Origin: Nodosilinea sp. P-1105
GTDB lineage: Bacteria > Cyanobacteriota > Cyanobacteriia > Phormidesmidales > Phormidesmidaceae
Direction: 5' to 3'
DNA length: 64,000 nucleotides
Assembly: GCF_012911975.1 (NCBI RefSeq)
Contig: NZ_SMDQ01000001.1
Coordinates: 1 to 64,000, forward strand
Shown: positions 45,201 through 54,033 of the stretch, piece by piece
Position numbering within the stretch: the first letter of the stretch is position 1
How the letters are laid out: the number at the start of each line of letters is the position of its first letter
The notes under the pieces: model-generated
Database searches by the model: none
Told to the model about the DNA's origin: nothing
The model's input: only the letters and a program-made list of their open reading frames with translations
Translations under genes and position numbers: made by a program

Positions 45201-46605
45201 CCTGGCTAACCGCCTGCTCAATCGCCTGGACCACCAGCGGGCGATCGTCGGGGTGGATCATCATTAAGTAGGCGTCGTAGGTCGGTGCCCCTGCCGCTGG
45301 ATCGAGACCAAACATCCGAAAGAGTTCTGGTGACCAGGTGATGGCTTGACTCGCCAGATCAAAGGACCAGTTGCCAATGTGGGCAATCTCCTGGGCCTCT
45401 AGCAGGGCTGCTTGCAGGTTGGCCAGCTCTAGCTCGGCTTGCTTCTGGGCCGTGGTCTCTAGCACAATGCCATGCCAGACCACCTCCCCATTAGGCCGCC
45501 GTTCTGGACGTGAACTAGCCTGAAGCCACTTGGTTCTGCCCGACGAGGTAATAATCCGCCACTCACAGCGAAAAGTAGTCATCGCCTGGAGACTAGCCCG
45601 GTAAGTTGCCAGATATCGTTCCCGATCCTCAGGATGGACTTGCGCAGAAAGTAGCGCCCCATTTTGCATCGCGGCAGCCACTGAGATTTCATCGACTTCT
45701 TCCACTGCCGGACTGATGTAGTCAAAGCGCACGATGCCTGACTCGCTTTCTACGACGCTATAAATCACGGCTGGGGATGCAGCCGTGAGCTGTTGAAAGC
45801 GGGCGTCGCTTGCTTGCAGAGCCAGTTCAACTTGCTTGCGATCGTCAATGTGGGTAGCAATACCTAAGCAGCAGGTTGCGGCGCCCACCTCAGGGACAAA
45901 GGGCGATAGATTAGTGGAATACCAGTGGTAGTGGCCGTCTTGGTGTAGCGCTCGAAATTCTAGATTCTGACAACCTTCGCCCTGTAGGCAAGCCTGCAGG
46001 GCCTCGACACAGTGGGCCAGGTCGTCTGGATGGGTAACGTCAGCGAAAGGGCGATGCAGTAGCTCGTCCAGGGCATACCCGGTCACCTTGGTCACCTTAT
46101 CATTGAGAAAGCTCAGGGTGAGATCGGGGGCAATCATGAACACCAGGCCGTTAATGGTGTCAATTACCTGGCGTAGCTTATGCTCGCTGGTCTGAAGGGC
46201 TAGCTGGCTGGTTTTTTGCTCGGTAATATCGCGGACGTAGCCGTACCAGTGGATGCTGCCATCTGGGCTAGGTCGGGGAGAGGCATCGCCTTGCACCCAA
46301 CGTAGATGGCCATCTGCGTGGTAGATGCGGTGCTCGCAGTGCCAGGCGGTAAGGTGGGTGGCAGAGTCCTGCACCGCCTGCATTAGATCAGCTAAGTCAT
46401 CGGGATGCACGGCAGCTAGCATGGGGCCAGCATCGTCTTGGATCGACTCTGGGGACAGGCCGTACAGGTCTACCAGGCCCTCGCTGGCGTAGGGGAAGGC
46501 CATGCGACCATCAGGATACTGGACAAACTCGTAGATTACCCCGGGAATGTGGCGGGCGATGTGGCGCAGGCGATCGCTGTCAGTAGAGGGGCGCGATGGG
46601 AACAT
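42205..46605 (-). CDS. six-PAS GAF hybrid histidine kinase with C-terminal module
   Basis: A 1466-residue soluble sensor kinase. Six PAS/PAC units (about 10-135, 140-260, 265-395, 400-520, 525-650 and 655-775) each end in a DITDRK-like PAC signature. A GAF domain (about 790-945) follows, with HDHCFGTNYANLYRQGHYLVINDTDKA, as in GAFs of phytochrome-related kinases but without an evident bilin Cys. After a coiled coil come a DHp ([12 protein letters not shown]), a HATPase (NLLGNAVKF, DTGTGI, GTGLGL), a receiver (MDLRMPEMDG, about 1255-1380) and the C-terminal module (MSADWISALHRAA). PAS 4 and PAS 6 are similar (IGNWSFD/LGYWSFD), suggesting internal duplication. The gene is 10 bases from the upstream REC-GGDEF gene. 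Confidence 0.93.
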   Translation of the reverse strand: MFPSRPSTDSDRLRHIARHIPGVIYEFVQYPDGRMAFPYASEGLVDLYGLSPESIQDDAGPMLAAVHPDDLADLMQAVQDSATHLTAWHCEHRIYHADGHLRWVQGDASPRPSPDGSIHWYGYVRDITEQKTSQLALQTSEHKLRQVIDTINGLVFMIAPDLTLSFLNDKVTKVTGYALDELLHRPFADVTHPDDLAHCVEALQACLQGEGCQNLEFRALHQDGHYHWYSTNLSPFVPEVGAATCCLGIATHIDDRKQVELALQASDARFQQLTAASPAVIYSVVESESGIVRFDYISPAVEEVDEISVAAAMQNGALLSAQVHPEDRERYLATYRASLQAMTTFRCEWRIITSSGRTKWLQASSRPERRPNGEVVWHGIVLETTAQKQAELELANLQAALLEAQEIAHIGNWSFDLASQAITWSPELFRMFGLDPAAGAPTYDAYLMMIHPDDRPLVVQAIEQAVSQGTPYQIDYRALLPNGEIRYHEGRGKIGRDEMGQITRLFGTCLDITDRKQTELTLRDNQLRLELALQSSSTGTWDWNMQTNEIVYSQNPWKEIAGYGADETADNTLAEWANRIHPEDQAQLDADIAKHVQGETAIYTNEHRLRCQDGTYRWSLAQGKVVEWDEAGQPLRFIGLYQDITDRKNSEISLADLREKLEKAQEIAHLGYWSFDLATQKITWSDEIFRIFGMAPDQDEPTFNEHLEQIHPDDRSCFLERVTEANQGIPQNFDMRILRPDGEVRHINSRLEFEYQGERIVRMFGVVIDITDRKRVEHIIRQQAARETLLREVSQRIRQSLDLSTIFTTACQEIRRCLHADRVGIFKFYSESGYDEGEFVAEACVDGLASVLATPVHDHCFGTNYANLYRQGHYLVINDTDKANLADCHANLLAQFQVRASLVLPLLCGDRLWGLLCIHQCCGPRQWLSSDIDLGQQLANQLAIALQQSILFEQLQRELQERQRAQQQLSDRNQELAIANQDLSRATRIKDEFLANMSHELRTPLNVILGFAQILNADSSLQAQQREYIRIMQRSGDHLLHLINDILDLSKIEANCITLEPESIDLFSLLRDLQAMFQERAEDNDLTFTLALSPDLPQYIVADPNKLRQVLINLLGNAVKFTEVGGIALRVSLHSPEEIAPESAIDQPSAYLAFAVEDTGTGIDPSDLAAIFDAFTQAKAGRVSLEGTGLGLAISRSLVHLMAGKLTVNSTLGEGSTFRFTLPLRLAQAEDVTSTDNLGTVIGLAPGQPTYRILVADDQPENRYLLVASLSRLGLAVQEATNGAEAIARWRQWHPHLIWMDLRMPEMDGYEATRCIRAEAQKHGEGLGPVIIALTAQASRDQRYQALGAGCDDVVSKPIQLNLLLAKMADHLGLRYRYAQAVAQQTQDLPPKSLSNRLEASALQVMSADWISALHRAAMLCDSHEVAQLVQQIPPEHKALIDTLDLLLQDFKFEVLMQLTLPSDRQ

Positions 46606-46615
46606 GGGACAGTCA

Positions 46616-47653
46616 CTAGCTCACCTGATACAGGATAGTCTCACCATAGCAGGCAATACAGTCGCGCTGGGCTTTGGCCCGGTACATGGTACTGTCGGCA
46701 TCGGCCAACACTTGGTCAATGGTTTGGCGGGGTTGGCCATTGTAAAGCTTGATACCAAAGCTGCCGCCAAGGGTTAGAGTCTGCACGCCAATGGAAAAGG
46801 GTTGGCGTAGTCGACCAAGTAACCGCCGGGCCAGATCTAAAACAGTGGTGGCGGACTCCACCTGCTCGATGAGGAATACAAACTCATCGCCGCCCAGGCG
46901 AAATAAATCGTCGCCGCGACGCAGCTGCAGTCGCAACGCCTGGGCGACCTGAATCAGTAGCTGATCGCCGACCTGATGGCTGTAAGTGTCGTTGATTTGC
47001 TTAAAGCCATCTAGATCGAGAAAAATTAGCGCAAAGGTTTGCCGTTCATAGTTGGCTTTGGCGATCGCCCGTTCTAAACGGTCCCTGAGCAGTCGCCGAT
47101 TGGGCAACTCAGTTAGGGGATCGTGGGTGGCCATCTTTTCGCTCTGGAGCATCCTTAGATAGGCCGTCTGGAGATGAATCAGGGTTTCTTTTAAGTACAC
47201 CAGAGCCATTTCCAACTCATGGGTGCGCTGAACTACCGCCTGCTCGAGGGATTGCCTCAGTTGCTGAAGCTCCAGGTGATTTTTAACCCGAGATAGTAGC
47301 TCAATGTCTTGGATAGGCTTATTAATGTGGTCCACAGCACCCAGGGAAAAGCAGTTTTCAATCACCTCCACATCGGTGAGGGCCGTGATGAAAATAATCG
47401 GAATATCAGCGGTCTCTGGCTTTTGCTTGATCTGGCGACAGGTTTCAAACCCATCTATACCCGACATCTTAATGTCGAGCAAGATCAGATCTGGATGGTA
47501 TCTCTGCAGCCGCTTTAGGGCTCGCTCACCGCTGCTAACGGCGGCAACTCGGTAACCTGTCTGGGTCAAGGTATCCGTCAGCATCTCCAGATTTTCAATG
47601 TTGTCGTCAATGACTAAAATCTCCGCAGCTAACATCTCTGGCCCATGGGTCAT
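46616..47653 (-). CDS. REC-GGDEF diguanylate cyclase
   Basis: A 345-residue response regulator making cyclic di-GMP. The receiver (about 10-130) has Asp in [11 protein letters not shown] and Lys in INKPIQD. A coiled coil (135-175) joins it to a GGDEF domain (about 175-340). The active site GGDEF is exact, and the inhibitory I-site RRGD lies five residues upstream, so product feedback is likely. It is translationally coupled to the GAF kinase upstream by an ATGA overlap and lies 10 bases before the six-PAS kinase gene. It is therefore probably phosphorylated by one or both, coupling kinase input to c-di-GMP level and so to motility, adhesion or surface state. Confidence 0.94.
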   Translation of the reverse strand: MTHGPEMLAAEILVIDDNIENLEMLTDTLTQTGYRVAAVSSGERALKRLQRYHPDLILLDIKMSGIDGFETCRQIKQKPETADIPIIFITALTDVEVIENCFSLGAVDHINKPIQDIELLSRVKNHLELQQLRQSLEQAVVQRTHELEMALVYLKETLIHLQTAYLRMLQSEKMATHDPLTELPNRRLLRDRLERAIAKANYERQTFALIFLDLDGFKQINDTYSHQVGDQLLIQVAQALRLQLRRGDDLFRLGGDEFVFLIEQVESATTVLDLARRLLGRLRQPFSIGVQTLTLGGSFGIKLYNGQPRQTIDQVLADADSTMYRAKAQRDCIACYGETILYQVS

Positions 47654-49758
47654 AGCACTAGGCCCTCCTGCCCGGCTTGGGCTAGAACTGCGCTTAGGTG
47701 TTGCTCGATTTCCTCAGTTCTAAACTGCTTGGCCAACCCCAGCAGGGGATCAACAAAGCCACTGTAGCCGTGATCTTGCTGCTTCAGCGCCGTCAGGTGT
47801 TCTCGCAAGCTCTGGATATTATCCTGTTGGGCTAGCTGCAACAGGGTGACCAGGGTAGCGACAGGCGGCACCAACCGGGCGACATCAGTGGTGCCTGTTT
47901 CTGGGGCCGTGTGACTGGGAGTGGCGTAAGCCCAGGTCAGATTAAGGCATGTGGCTAGGGTGGCTAACAAGGTCTGAGCCTGGATAGGCTTGGCCAGAAA
48001 AATATCGCCGCCGCAGTTTAGGGCCAGTTGCTGGTCGGCTTGGGATACCGAAGCTGAGGACACTACAATGGGATAGTGTCGGAGTTGGTCGTCTTGCCGT
48101 ACGGCTTGGATAAAGCCATAGCCATCCAGCACTGGCATGGCCAAATCAGTAATCACCAGGTCAGGGAGATGCGATCGCATCTGGACCAGGCCAGTCTCAC
48201 CGTTGTCTGCCTCCAGCACCTCAAACCCCAGGGGGGCCAGCAAGCCAACCACGACCGAGCGGTTCTGCCAGTTATCGTCGACAATCAAGATGCGGCGGGG
48301 AGGCCCCAGATATCCGACAATGCGATCGCCCAAAGTGAGTGCTAATTGCCGAGATCCCCACTCCGTGACCAATGGCAACTCTAACGTAAAGGCAAATGTG
48401 CTGCCCTGTTCCAGTTGGCTGCTAACCTCAATGACGCTGGCCATCAACTGCACAATCTGCTGGCTAATGGCCAGTCCCAGCCCGGTTCCTTCCACGGTCG
48501 GGCGTCCAGTGTCCAATTGCTCAAAGGCCTGAAAAATCCGTTGGAATTCGGTTTTAGCAATACCAATGCCGGTATCGACCACGCAAAACCGTAGCGATAC
48601 TCGATCATCTGTGGCACTGAGCACATCCACCTGAAGCGTGACCGAGCCCTTCTCTGTAAATTTGATTGCATTACCGACCAGGTTGATCAGGACTTGCCGC
48701 AACTTTTTCTCGTCAACCTCGACACCAATGGGTAAATCGTGACTGGGTCGATAAAAGAAGCTGAGCCCTTTTTGATCGGCCTTGACTTTACAGATTTCGA
48801 CCACACTCTGCAAAAGAGACAGCAGATGGGTGGCTGTTGGCTGCAGCACCATCTTGCCCACTTCGATTTTGGCTAAATCTAAAATTTCATTGATCAAGTT
48901 AAGCAGGTGGTCGCCGCACTGATGAATAATATCGATACCCTGGCGATCTTGGGTAGACAGGGTTTGGGATCGGGCTAAAATCTGGGCATAGCCCAGAATG
49001 CCATTCAGGGGGGTACGCAGTTCGTGGCTCATGTTGGCTAAAAACTCACTTTTGGCCTGGTTGGCCTTATCGGCCTGGTCCTTAGCGAGGGTGAGTTCCT
49101 GGGTGCGTAGCGCCACTTTTTCTTCCAGGGTGCGATTGATTTCCTGCAATGACTGTTCCATCTGATGGCGGGCAATTGTGCCGCCAAAGCTACCTGCGAT
49201 CGCCCAAAGAGTGGCAATTTCTGTTTCGCTCCATTGATGGGCGATTTGGCACTGATCAAACCCCACAAATCCCCAGACTTGATCCTTCAATTTAATCGGC
49301 ACCACCAGGATCGACAAAATCCCTTGAGGCTCCAGCAATGCTTGCTCTGACGGGGGAAAATCCTGAATCAGCCCCACAATCGAGCGGCCTTGACTTAATT
49401 CCACTTGCCATCGCGGTAAAAAATCGCTGTAGGGCAAATTCTGTAACATTGAGTTGTCAATTTCAGGGGCCACACCGGCAGCTACCCACTCCCAGCGTTG
49501 ACTCAGTGCGGGTACTCGAGTCGGCTGATGGGGATGATGTTCAAAAATATAGACGCGATCGACCCCGGTGGCCTCACCTAAAATGCTGAGGGCAATGTTA
49601 ATAGCAGCATGGTAATCGCTCTCGGTCAGCAACACATTGGTGGCGATCGCCACACCCCGCAGCAGACGCTCATAGATATCTAGCGGCAAGCCATTTAAGT
49701 GGACAGGGGAAGCATTGGTAGACGTAGTCTGTATTAGTGACATCCTTAGACTTCCCAT
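47650..49758 (-). CDS. GAF hybrid histidine kinase with diverged C-terminal module
   Basis: A 702-residue soluble kinase. A GAF domain (about 30-190) belongs to the same subtype as the first GAF of the CBS kinase ([14 protein letters not shown] shared in form). A coiled coil, a DHp ([16 protein letters not shown], about 250), a HATPase ([21 protein letters not shown]) and a receiver (about 490-610, with [11 protein letters not shown]) follow. The last 70 residues resemble the array module only in length and helix pattern ([13 protein letters not shown]). The usual W, P and F positions are absent, so it is a diverged member at best. This is probably the first gene of the transcript running to the lone receiver at 40158. 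Confidence 0.92.
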   Translation of the reverse strand: MGSLRMSLIQTTSTNASPVHLNGLPLDIYERLLRGVAIATNVLLTESDYHAAINIALSILGEATGVDRVYIFEHHPHQPTRVPALSQRWEWVAAGVAPEIDNSMLQNLPYSDFLPRWQVELSQGRSIVGLIQDFPPSEQALLEPQGILSILVVPIKLKDQVWGFVGFDQCQIAHQWSETEIATLWAIAGSFGGTIARHQMEQSLQEINRTLEEKVALRTQELTLAKDQADKANQAKSEFLANMSHELRTPLNGILGYAQILARSQTLSTQDRQGIDIIHQCGDHLLNLINEILDLAKIEVGKMVLQPTATHLLSLLQSVVEICKVKADQKGLSFFYRPSHDLPIGVEVDEKKLRQVLINLVGNAIKFTEKGSVTLQVDVLSATDDRVSLRFCVVDTGIGIAKTEFQRIFQAFEQLDTGRPTVEGTGLGLAISQQIVQLMASVIEVSSQLEQGSTFAFTLELPLVTEWGSRQLALTLGDRIVGYLGPPRRILIVDDNWQNRSVVVGLLAPLGFEVLEADNGETGLVQMRSHLPDLVITDLAMPVLDGYGFIQAVRQDDQLRHYPIVVSSASVSQADQQLALNCGGDIFLAKPIQAQTLLATLATCLNLTWAYATPSHTAPETGTTDVARLVPPVATLVTLLQLAQQDNIQSLREHLTALKQQDHGYSGFVDPLLGLAKQFRTEEIEQHLSAVLAQAGQEGLVL

Positions 49759-49810
49759 TTATGTTTTCAACGCATTAGAGTGCTAAATATTATCGTTCCA
49801 ATTGACGTCA

Positions 49811-49885
49811 AACCAGATCCAAGTCTAGACCTGTAGTTTCCCCACAGGCAAAACTCCAGGTCTAGACTTGATATAAACTCAAGCT
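49811..49885. repeat. palindromic dispersed repeat, copy 2
   Basis: An inverted repeat with arms CAAGTCTAGACCTGTAGTTT and AACTCCAGGTCTAGACTTG around a CCCCACAGGC centre. It has the same orientation as copy 3 (50287-50350) and is inverted relative to copy 1 (3601-3675). It lies in the interval upstream of the GAF kinase gene. Confidence 0.75.
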
Positions 49886-49917
49886 AGGAAATCCCAGAAT
49901 AGGTCAGAATTCATGAG

Positions 49918-50175
49918 TCAATTCTTTCTTTTAAGGGCATTCTTTCTTTTAAGGGCATTGCGTTTCACATTTAAGCGAAGTTTATCGAGAATATCAGGAC
50001 AGGTTTCGGAACTTTCATCTCTTGATGAAAGACGCTTTTTCTCTTTTTCAAAATTCAATATTTCATCGTCACCATCTGCTTGATCTTTATTGACATTATG
50101 GCTCACCCTGCCCTGAAATTTATCGAGAACTTCAGAATAAACTTCGAAATTCTCGTCTCTTGATGAAAAACGCAT
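49918..50175 (-). CDS. small charged repeat protein of unknown function
   Basis: An 85-residue, very hydrophilic protein with two imperfect copies of a unit (about 1-30 and 47-77): R(F/L)SSRDE, then a variable stretch, then (V/I)LDK. The C-terminus carries a perfect duplication of NALKRK, encoded by an 18-bp tandem DNA repeat (49921-49956). It lies between two copies of the palindromic repeat, in an AT-rich region with no close neighbours on its strand. A basic tail suggests nucleic acid or membrane contact, but this is weak. The gene may be recent or decaying. Confidence 0.4.
   Translation of the reverse strand: MRFSSRDENFEVYSEVLDKFQGRVSHNVNKDQADGDDEILNFEKEKKRLSSRDESSETCPDILDKLRLNVKRNALKRKNALKRKN
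49921..49956. repeat. perfect 18-bp tandem duplication
   Basis: Two exact copies of ATTCTTTCTTTTAAGGGC (49921-49938 and 49939-49956) at the 3' end of the small charged ORF. They encode the duplicated NALKRK. The identity of the units points to a recent slippage event and makes this a possible variable locus between strains. Confidence 0.9.
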
Positions 50176-50530
50176 TTCTGAAAATCGGTAAATAGCACAC
50201 TACGATAAACAAATAATACTACAAAATTGCCAAAATAAAGCGTGTCTTATCGCCATTAACGCAATTTTTGAGGATTTCACATATACCAATTCCGGTTCGG
50301 GATCCGTAGTTTCCCCACAGGCAGAAATCCAGGTCTGGACTTGGATTTAATTTAGCTTAAAAGAAGCACTGGTAACTACTCGATCATTGATCGATTTGGC
50401 AGATGTTTAGAATCAGATATAAATCGAGTTAATCATGATTTACGTCAATTCGATTTAGGAATTTAAAATTTTCCAGCATGAGAAATTTAAAATCTAGAAT
50501 TGAACTTGGTTTATACATGACTAATAAGCT
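50176..50530. other. AT-rich gene-free stretch
   Basis: 355 bases without a supported gene, visibly AT-rich. It contains palindromic repeat copy 3 (50287-50350). No terminator with T tract was identified for the GGDEF-EAL gene that ends at 50531, and no promoter stands out. Confidence 0.6.
50287..50350. repeat. palindromic dispersed repeat, copy 3
   Basis: It shares TAGTTTCCCCACAGGC and the flanking CCAGGTCT.GACTTG with copy 2, and aligns over about 60 bases with the reverse complement of copy 1, including TCTGGACTTGGATTT. The left arm is shortened compared with copy 2. Confidence 0.75.
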
Positions 50531-52660
50531 TCAGTGAGCTTTGATGCAGGCTCTAAAATTAGACTCTATCAAGCAATCGACATTCTCTGTTGTCATTGGC
50601 TTGCCAAAATAAAAACCTTGGCCATAGTCACATTTAAAGGCCTTTAGCCAAGCCACATGGCGAGCACATTCTATCCCTTCGGCAATAACTTCAATGCCAA
50701 GATTATGAGCTAAACCAATAATCGATTGAATGATTGTGACCCCGGCGTTTATGCCATCTATTTCAATTCCGCTAATGAAAGATTGATCAATTTTAAGTGC
50801 ATCAATTGGAAGATCGTGTAAATAATTCAATGAAGAGTATCCGGTGCCGAAGTCATCAATTAAAAATTTTATTCCTAAATTATCTAAGCACCTGGCAATA
50901 TTAATAGCGATTTGAATGTCTTCCATCAAGGTAGCTTCAGTGATTTCCAACTTTATGTTAGAGGCATTCACTTGATATTGCTCAATTAGATTTCGAAGCA
51001 AGTTAATTAGATCTGAATTAAAAAACTGACACTTGGAAATATTGATGCTCAAAAATATGGGTAAATCATTTCCAAAGTGACTCTCCCACTCTTTAATTTG
51101 TCGAAAAGATTCCTGAAGTGTCAATTGACTAATCAAATCAGTTAATCCAGCATCTTCAGCATGCTTTAAAAAATGACTTGGTTCCAGCAAGCCTTCTTGG
51201 GGATGAGACCAACGAATTAAAGCTTCCAATCCAATTAGTTTTTGAGTTTTGAACTCAAAAATTGGTTGATATAAAAGCTTAAACTCTTGACGCTCAATCG
51301 CTCGCTTTAAAGCACTATCGAGTCGCAGAAATTCTAAGGATTGATTTGCTTGCTCTGGTTCAAAAACGGCATATTTTGCACGACCAGAGTATTTTGCCTG
51401 GTACATTGCAATATCTGCATCTTTTATAATTTCTTCAACACTATTATAAACAAAGTTGCTAAAAGCAATACCAATACTGGCACTCGGAAAGATTTCTCTA
51501 CCCTCTAACACCACAGGAAGACTAATTTTTTCCTGAATCCTTTCAGCAACTTCAGTAGCATCATCAATGGTTTGGATATCATGTAGTAAAATGCCAAATT
51601 CATCGCCCCCCAGACGGGCAACAATATCCTGAGGACGTAGGCAGTCTTTTAGACGAGAAGAAATTTCAATTAGCAAACGATCGCCTGCTAGATGCCCCAA
51701 GCTGTCATTGACGATCTTGAACCGATCCAGATCTATAAAGATGACTGCAAAATGATATCTTTCATCCCTTTGCCTTAAAATAACGGAGCAAGCTGTCTTT
51801 TCCATGAAAAAATTACGGTTAGGCAATCTGGTTAAATCGTCATGATTTGCCTTTATCAACAATTGCTTCTCGACAGCTTTTCGTTCGTTAATATTTCTAA
51901 TGAAAATGGTTTGACAACCATTTTCATTAGGAGAAATTCTGATTTCGCAATATAAAACTTGATTTTTATAAGTAAATGAATACTCAAATGTTTCCAGGGA
52001 TTGTGTCTTTTCAACTTCTCTATAATGACTTAAGATGCAAAGGGAAAATTTGACTGGGAAGCATTCAGAGATAAGTTTATTCAGATGTTTCGTGGATAGC
52101 TTTGGCAGGTTTTTGTCGATGCTGTTTTGAAAACTGATGATACGACCTTCAGAATCAGTTCTGATAGACAGGTCAGGATGTTCAGACATCAAGTTTAAAT
52201 CAGGGGTCAGATTATTTTTTAGATTGAATTTTTTAAAATCTATAAAGTTTATAGATTCGATTTCTGTTTTTTCTGAGGCTATTGATTTTTTTGGTTTTTC
52301 ATTAAAATGAAAAGCCTTTACCTCTCCATAAGCACCTTTGCAGAAGGTTATTTTGTCTCCGGATTTTAGTATCTTACTTTTGATTTTCTTTCCATTAATA
52401 GTAACGCCATTTTTGCTTGGACCTCCTCCAGGTTCACCATCTGTAATCAAATAACTGTTATTTAACCACATGAGACTTGCGTGATAGCGAGATACTCCCT
52501 GGCAAGATAGATGAATATCGCGATCGCGATCGCGTCCAATGGAGTAAAAGCTTCGCTCTAGATAGATGGATTTCTGATTAAATCCATCTTTGACTATAAT
52601 CATGAAATCACTAGGATTCATGTGAGTAGTTTGACAGCTTTTTCCCTGATTTAGTTTCAT
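50531..52660 (-). CDS. FHA-PAS-GGDEF-EAL cyclic di-GMP protein
   Basis: A 709-residue protein. An N-terminal FHA domain (about 20-115; SIGRDRDRDIHL, then SRYHASL) should bind phosphothreonine. A diverged PAS region (about 150-265) is followed by a GGDEF domain (about 270-435) with exact GGDEF and an RPQD I-site. The EAL domain (about 445-700) has EAL, ITEATL, DDFGTGYSS, KIDQSF and AEGIE, so both catalytic sites appear intact. An FHA on a dual c-di-GMP enzyme points to control by a Ser/Thr kinase, which is not encoded nearby. The gene is strikingly AT-rich compared with the kinases around it, except for an overlapping HIP1 pair inside the FHA motif (52520-52533). It may be an acquired gene. 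Confidence 0.92.
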   Translation of the reverse strand: MKLNQGKSCQTTHMNPSDFMIIVKDGFNQKSIYLERSFYSIGRDRDRDIHLSCQGVSRYHASLMWLNNSYLITDGEPGGGPSKNGVTINGKKIKSKILKSGDKITFCKGAYGEVKAFHFNEKPKKSIASEKTEIESINFIDFKKFNLKNNLTPDLNLMSEHPDLSIRTDSEGRIISFQNSIDKNLPKLSTKHLNKLISECFPVKFSLCILSHYREVEKTQSLETFEYSFTYKNQVLYCEIRISPNENGCQTIFIRNINERKAVEKQLLIKANHDDLTRLPNRNFFMEKTACSVILRQRDERYHFAVIFIDLDRFKIVNDSLGHLAGDRLLIEISSRLKDCLRPQDIVARLGGDEFGILLHDIQTIDDATEVAERIQEKISLPVVLEGREIFPSASIGIAFSNFVYNSVEEIIKDADIAMYQAKYSGRAKYAVFEPEQANQSLEFLRLDSALKRAIERQEFKLLYQPIFEFKTQKLIGLEALIRWSHPQEGLLEPSHFLKHAEDAGLTDLISQLTLQESFRQIKEWESHFGNDLPIFLSINISKCQFFNSDLINLLRNLIEQYQVNASNIKLEITEATLMEDIQIAINIARCLDNLGIKFLIDDFGTGYSSLNYLHDLPIDALKIDQSFISGIEIDGINAGVTIIQSIIGLAHNLGIEVIAEGIECARHVAWLKAFKCDYGQGFYFGKPMTTENVDCLIESNFRACIKAH

Positions 52661-52706
52661 ATTTAAAACGATAGCGATTTAGAACTTCATTGAAATTTTG
52701 TTGTGA

Positions 52707-53759
52707 TTATTCTAGTGTTAGTTTTCTTGGAAAACTAAACTTTCCTTCTGTTAACTGCTGGGCAAGCATAGACGCTACTCCCTTGGCATCGATAGGCCTT
52801 GAAAAAAAATAACCCTGCATTTTTTGACAACCTAGCTTTTGCAGATTTATTAAATCCTCTAAACTTTCTACTCCTTCTACAATTACGTCTAGACTTAGTC
52901 GTTGGGCTAACATTAAGATGGCTTCACTCATAATCCAGTTTTTGTTGCGAACAAAAGATTGGTCAATTTTAAGAGTATCAAACGGTAGCTCTTGAAGCCT
53001 GCCGAGAGATGAGTAGCCCGTGCCAAAGTCATCAATATAGATTTGTACACCGAGACAACGTAATTCAGTTAATATTTTAAGAGCTATATGTTCATTTTTT
53101 ATTAAAACACTTTCTGTAATTTCTAGCTTGAGGTTGTTAGGAGCAATTCGATTTTCTACTAATATTTTTTTGATTTGATCGACCAATCCAGAATTTCGTA
53201 ATTGTGCTGCTGACAGATTCACACTAACATTGAGGGGTGATTGGGACGATAAGTTGTTCTGCCAGCGACCTAATTGCCGACAGGCTTCACTCAATAAAAA
53301 TAACCCTAGGTCATATATCAAGTCTGTCTTCTCCGCCAGCGGAATAAAAATTTCTGGAGAAATTTCGCCTCGGGTATTATGATGCCACCTGGCTAATGCC
53401 TCAAAACCAATAATCTGAGCTGTCTGTAAGCAAACTATGGGTTGATAAAGTAGAGAGAACTCTTCTTTCTCAACGGCTTGATGCAGATCATTCTCTAGCT
53501 GTAAATGTTCAAGTTTAGATGGCGATAGCACCGTCATCGGCGGACTTGGTTGCATTTCAAGGGTGTTAGCTAGACGGTTGAGGCGCTCAGCATTATTGAT
53601 AGCGATAGTCAGTAAGTTTTTGGCATCCTCAGACAATGTGTCAAGGTGCTGATAACCCAGCAGCTTGAGTGCTCCTTGGATAGAGGTTAATGGAGTCCTC
53701 AACTCGTGACAAAAGAGCAAGGATTTGTCGTGGGTAAGATGGGTAGAGCTCTCTAGCAT
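52707..53759 (-). CDS. DHp fragment fused to EAL phosphodiesterase
   Basis: A 350-residue protein with an unusual build. Residues about 10-75 are a histidine-kinase dimerisation/phosphotransfer segment: CHELRTPLTSIQGA with His18, then a second helix. There is no ATPase domain. It passes straight into a complete EAL domain (about 82-335): EAL in GFEALARW, ITESVL, IDDFGTGYSSL, KIDQSFV and VEGVE. It should therefore hydrolyse c-di-GMP and might be phosphorylated in trans or dimerise with a kinase of the array. The ATG at 53759 fits the minimal DHp. The gene is AT-rich like the GGDEF-EAL gene, 46 bases downstream, with which it is probably cotranscribed. Confidence 0.88.
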   Translation of the reverse strand: MLESSTHLTHDKSLLFCHELRTPLTSIQGALKLLGYQHLDTLSEDAKNLLTIAINNAERLNRLANTLEMQPSPPMTVLSPSKLEHLQLENDLHQAVEKEEFSLLYQPIVCLQTAQIIGFEALARWHHNTRGEISPEIFIPLAEKTDLIYDLGLFLLSEACRQLGRWQNNLSSQSPLNVSVNLSAAQLRNSGLVDQIKKILVENRIAPNNLKLEITESVLIKNEHIALKILTELRCLGVQIYIDDFGTGYSSLGRLQELPFDTLKIDQSFVRNKNWIMSEAILMLAQRLSLDVIVEGVESLEDLINLQKLGCQKMQGYFFSRPIDAKGVASMLAQQLTEGKFSFPRKLTLE

Positions 53760-53959
53760 ACAAGAATAGTTTGTGGTGTGATGGGCTGCATAGTGGTCAT
53801 CAAAATAGAGAAGACGTAGCGTACGACCGATTGGGGAGATCGATGAAATGGCACGCTATAAGACTCATCCCAATACGTGAAGGGGCCATGGAACGGGCAG
53901 GACTTGTCCATAAGGCAACCAGAACTGGCTTTAGCTAAAGACCACGAAGGGAATGTCAA
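53753..53959 (-). other. possible relic of a duplicated small gene
   Basis: A 68-codon frame with a TTG start and no recognised domain, placed 74 bases from element copy C (54034-54052). Its first half shares MDxS and PFxYW with the 85-residue protein at 39674-39931. At DNA level CCAATACGTGAAGGGG (53870-53885) matches 14 of 16 bases at 39878-39893. The second half does not match, and the frame overlaps the start of the DHp-EAL gene. A decayed copy of the small gene is more likely than a functional one. Confidence 0.3.
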
Positions 53960-54033
53960 CTAGGGGCTAAGACAGCGATTTCCCATTCGCTGGTTAAGGG
54001 TTGGGTCAACCCTGATAGCTAACCTAGAGGATA

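Noticed and set aside
42205-46605. bilin-binding phytochrome GAF in the six-PAS kinase
   Set aside because: The GAF lacks an evident chromophore Cys-His pair, and no PHY domain follows.
49811-50350. insertion sequence flanked by inverted repeats around the small ORF at 49918
   Set aside because: The two repeats are in direct, not inverted, orientation, and the ORF has no transposase motif.
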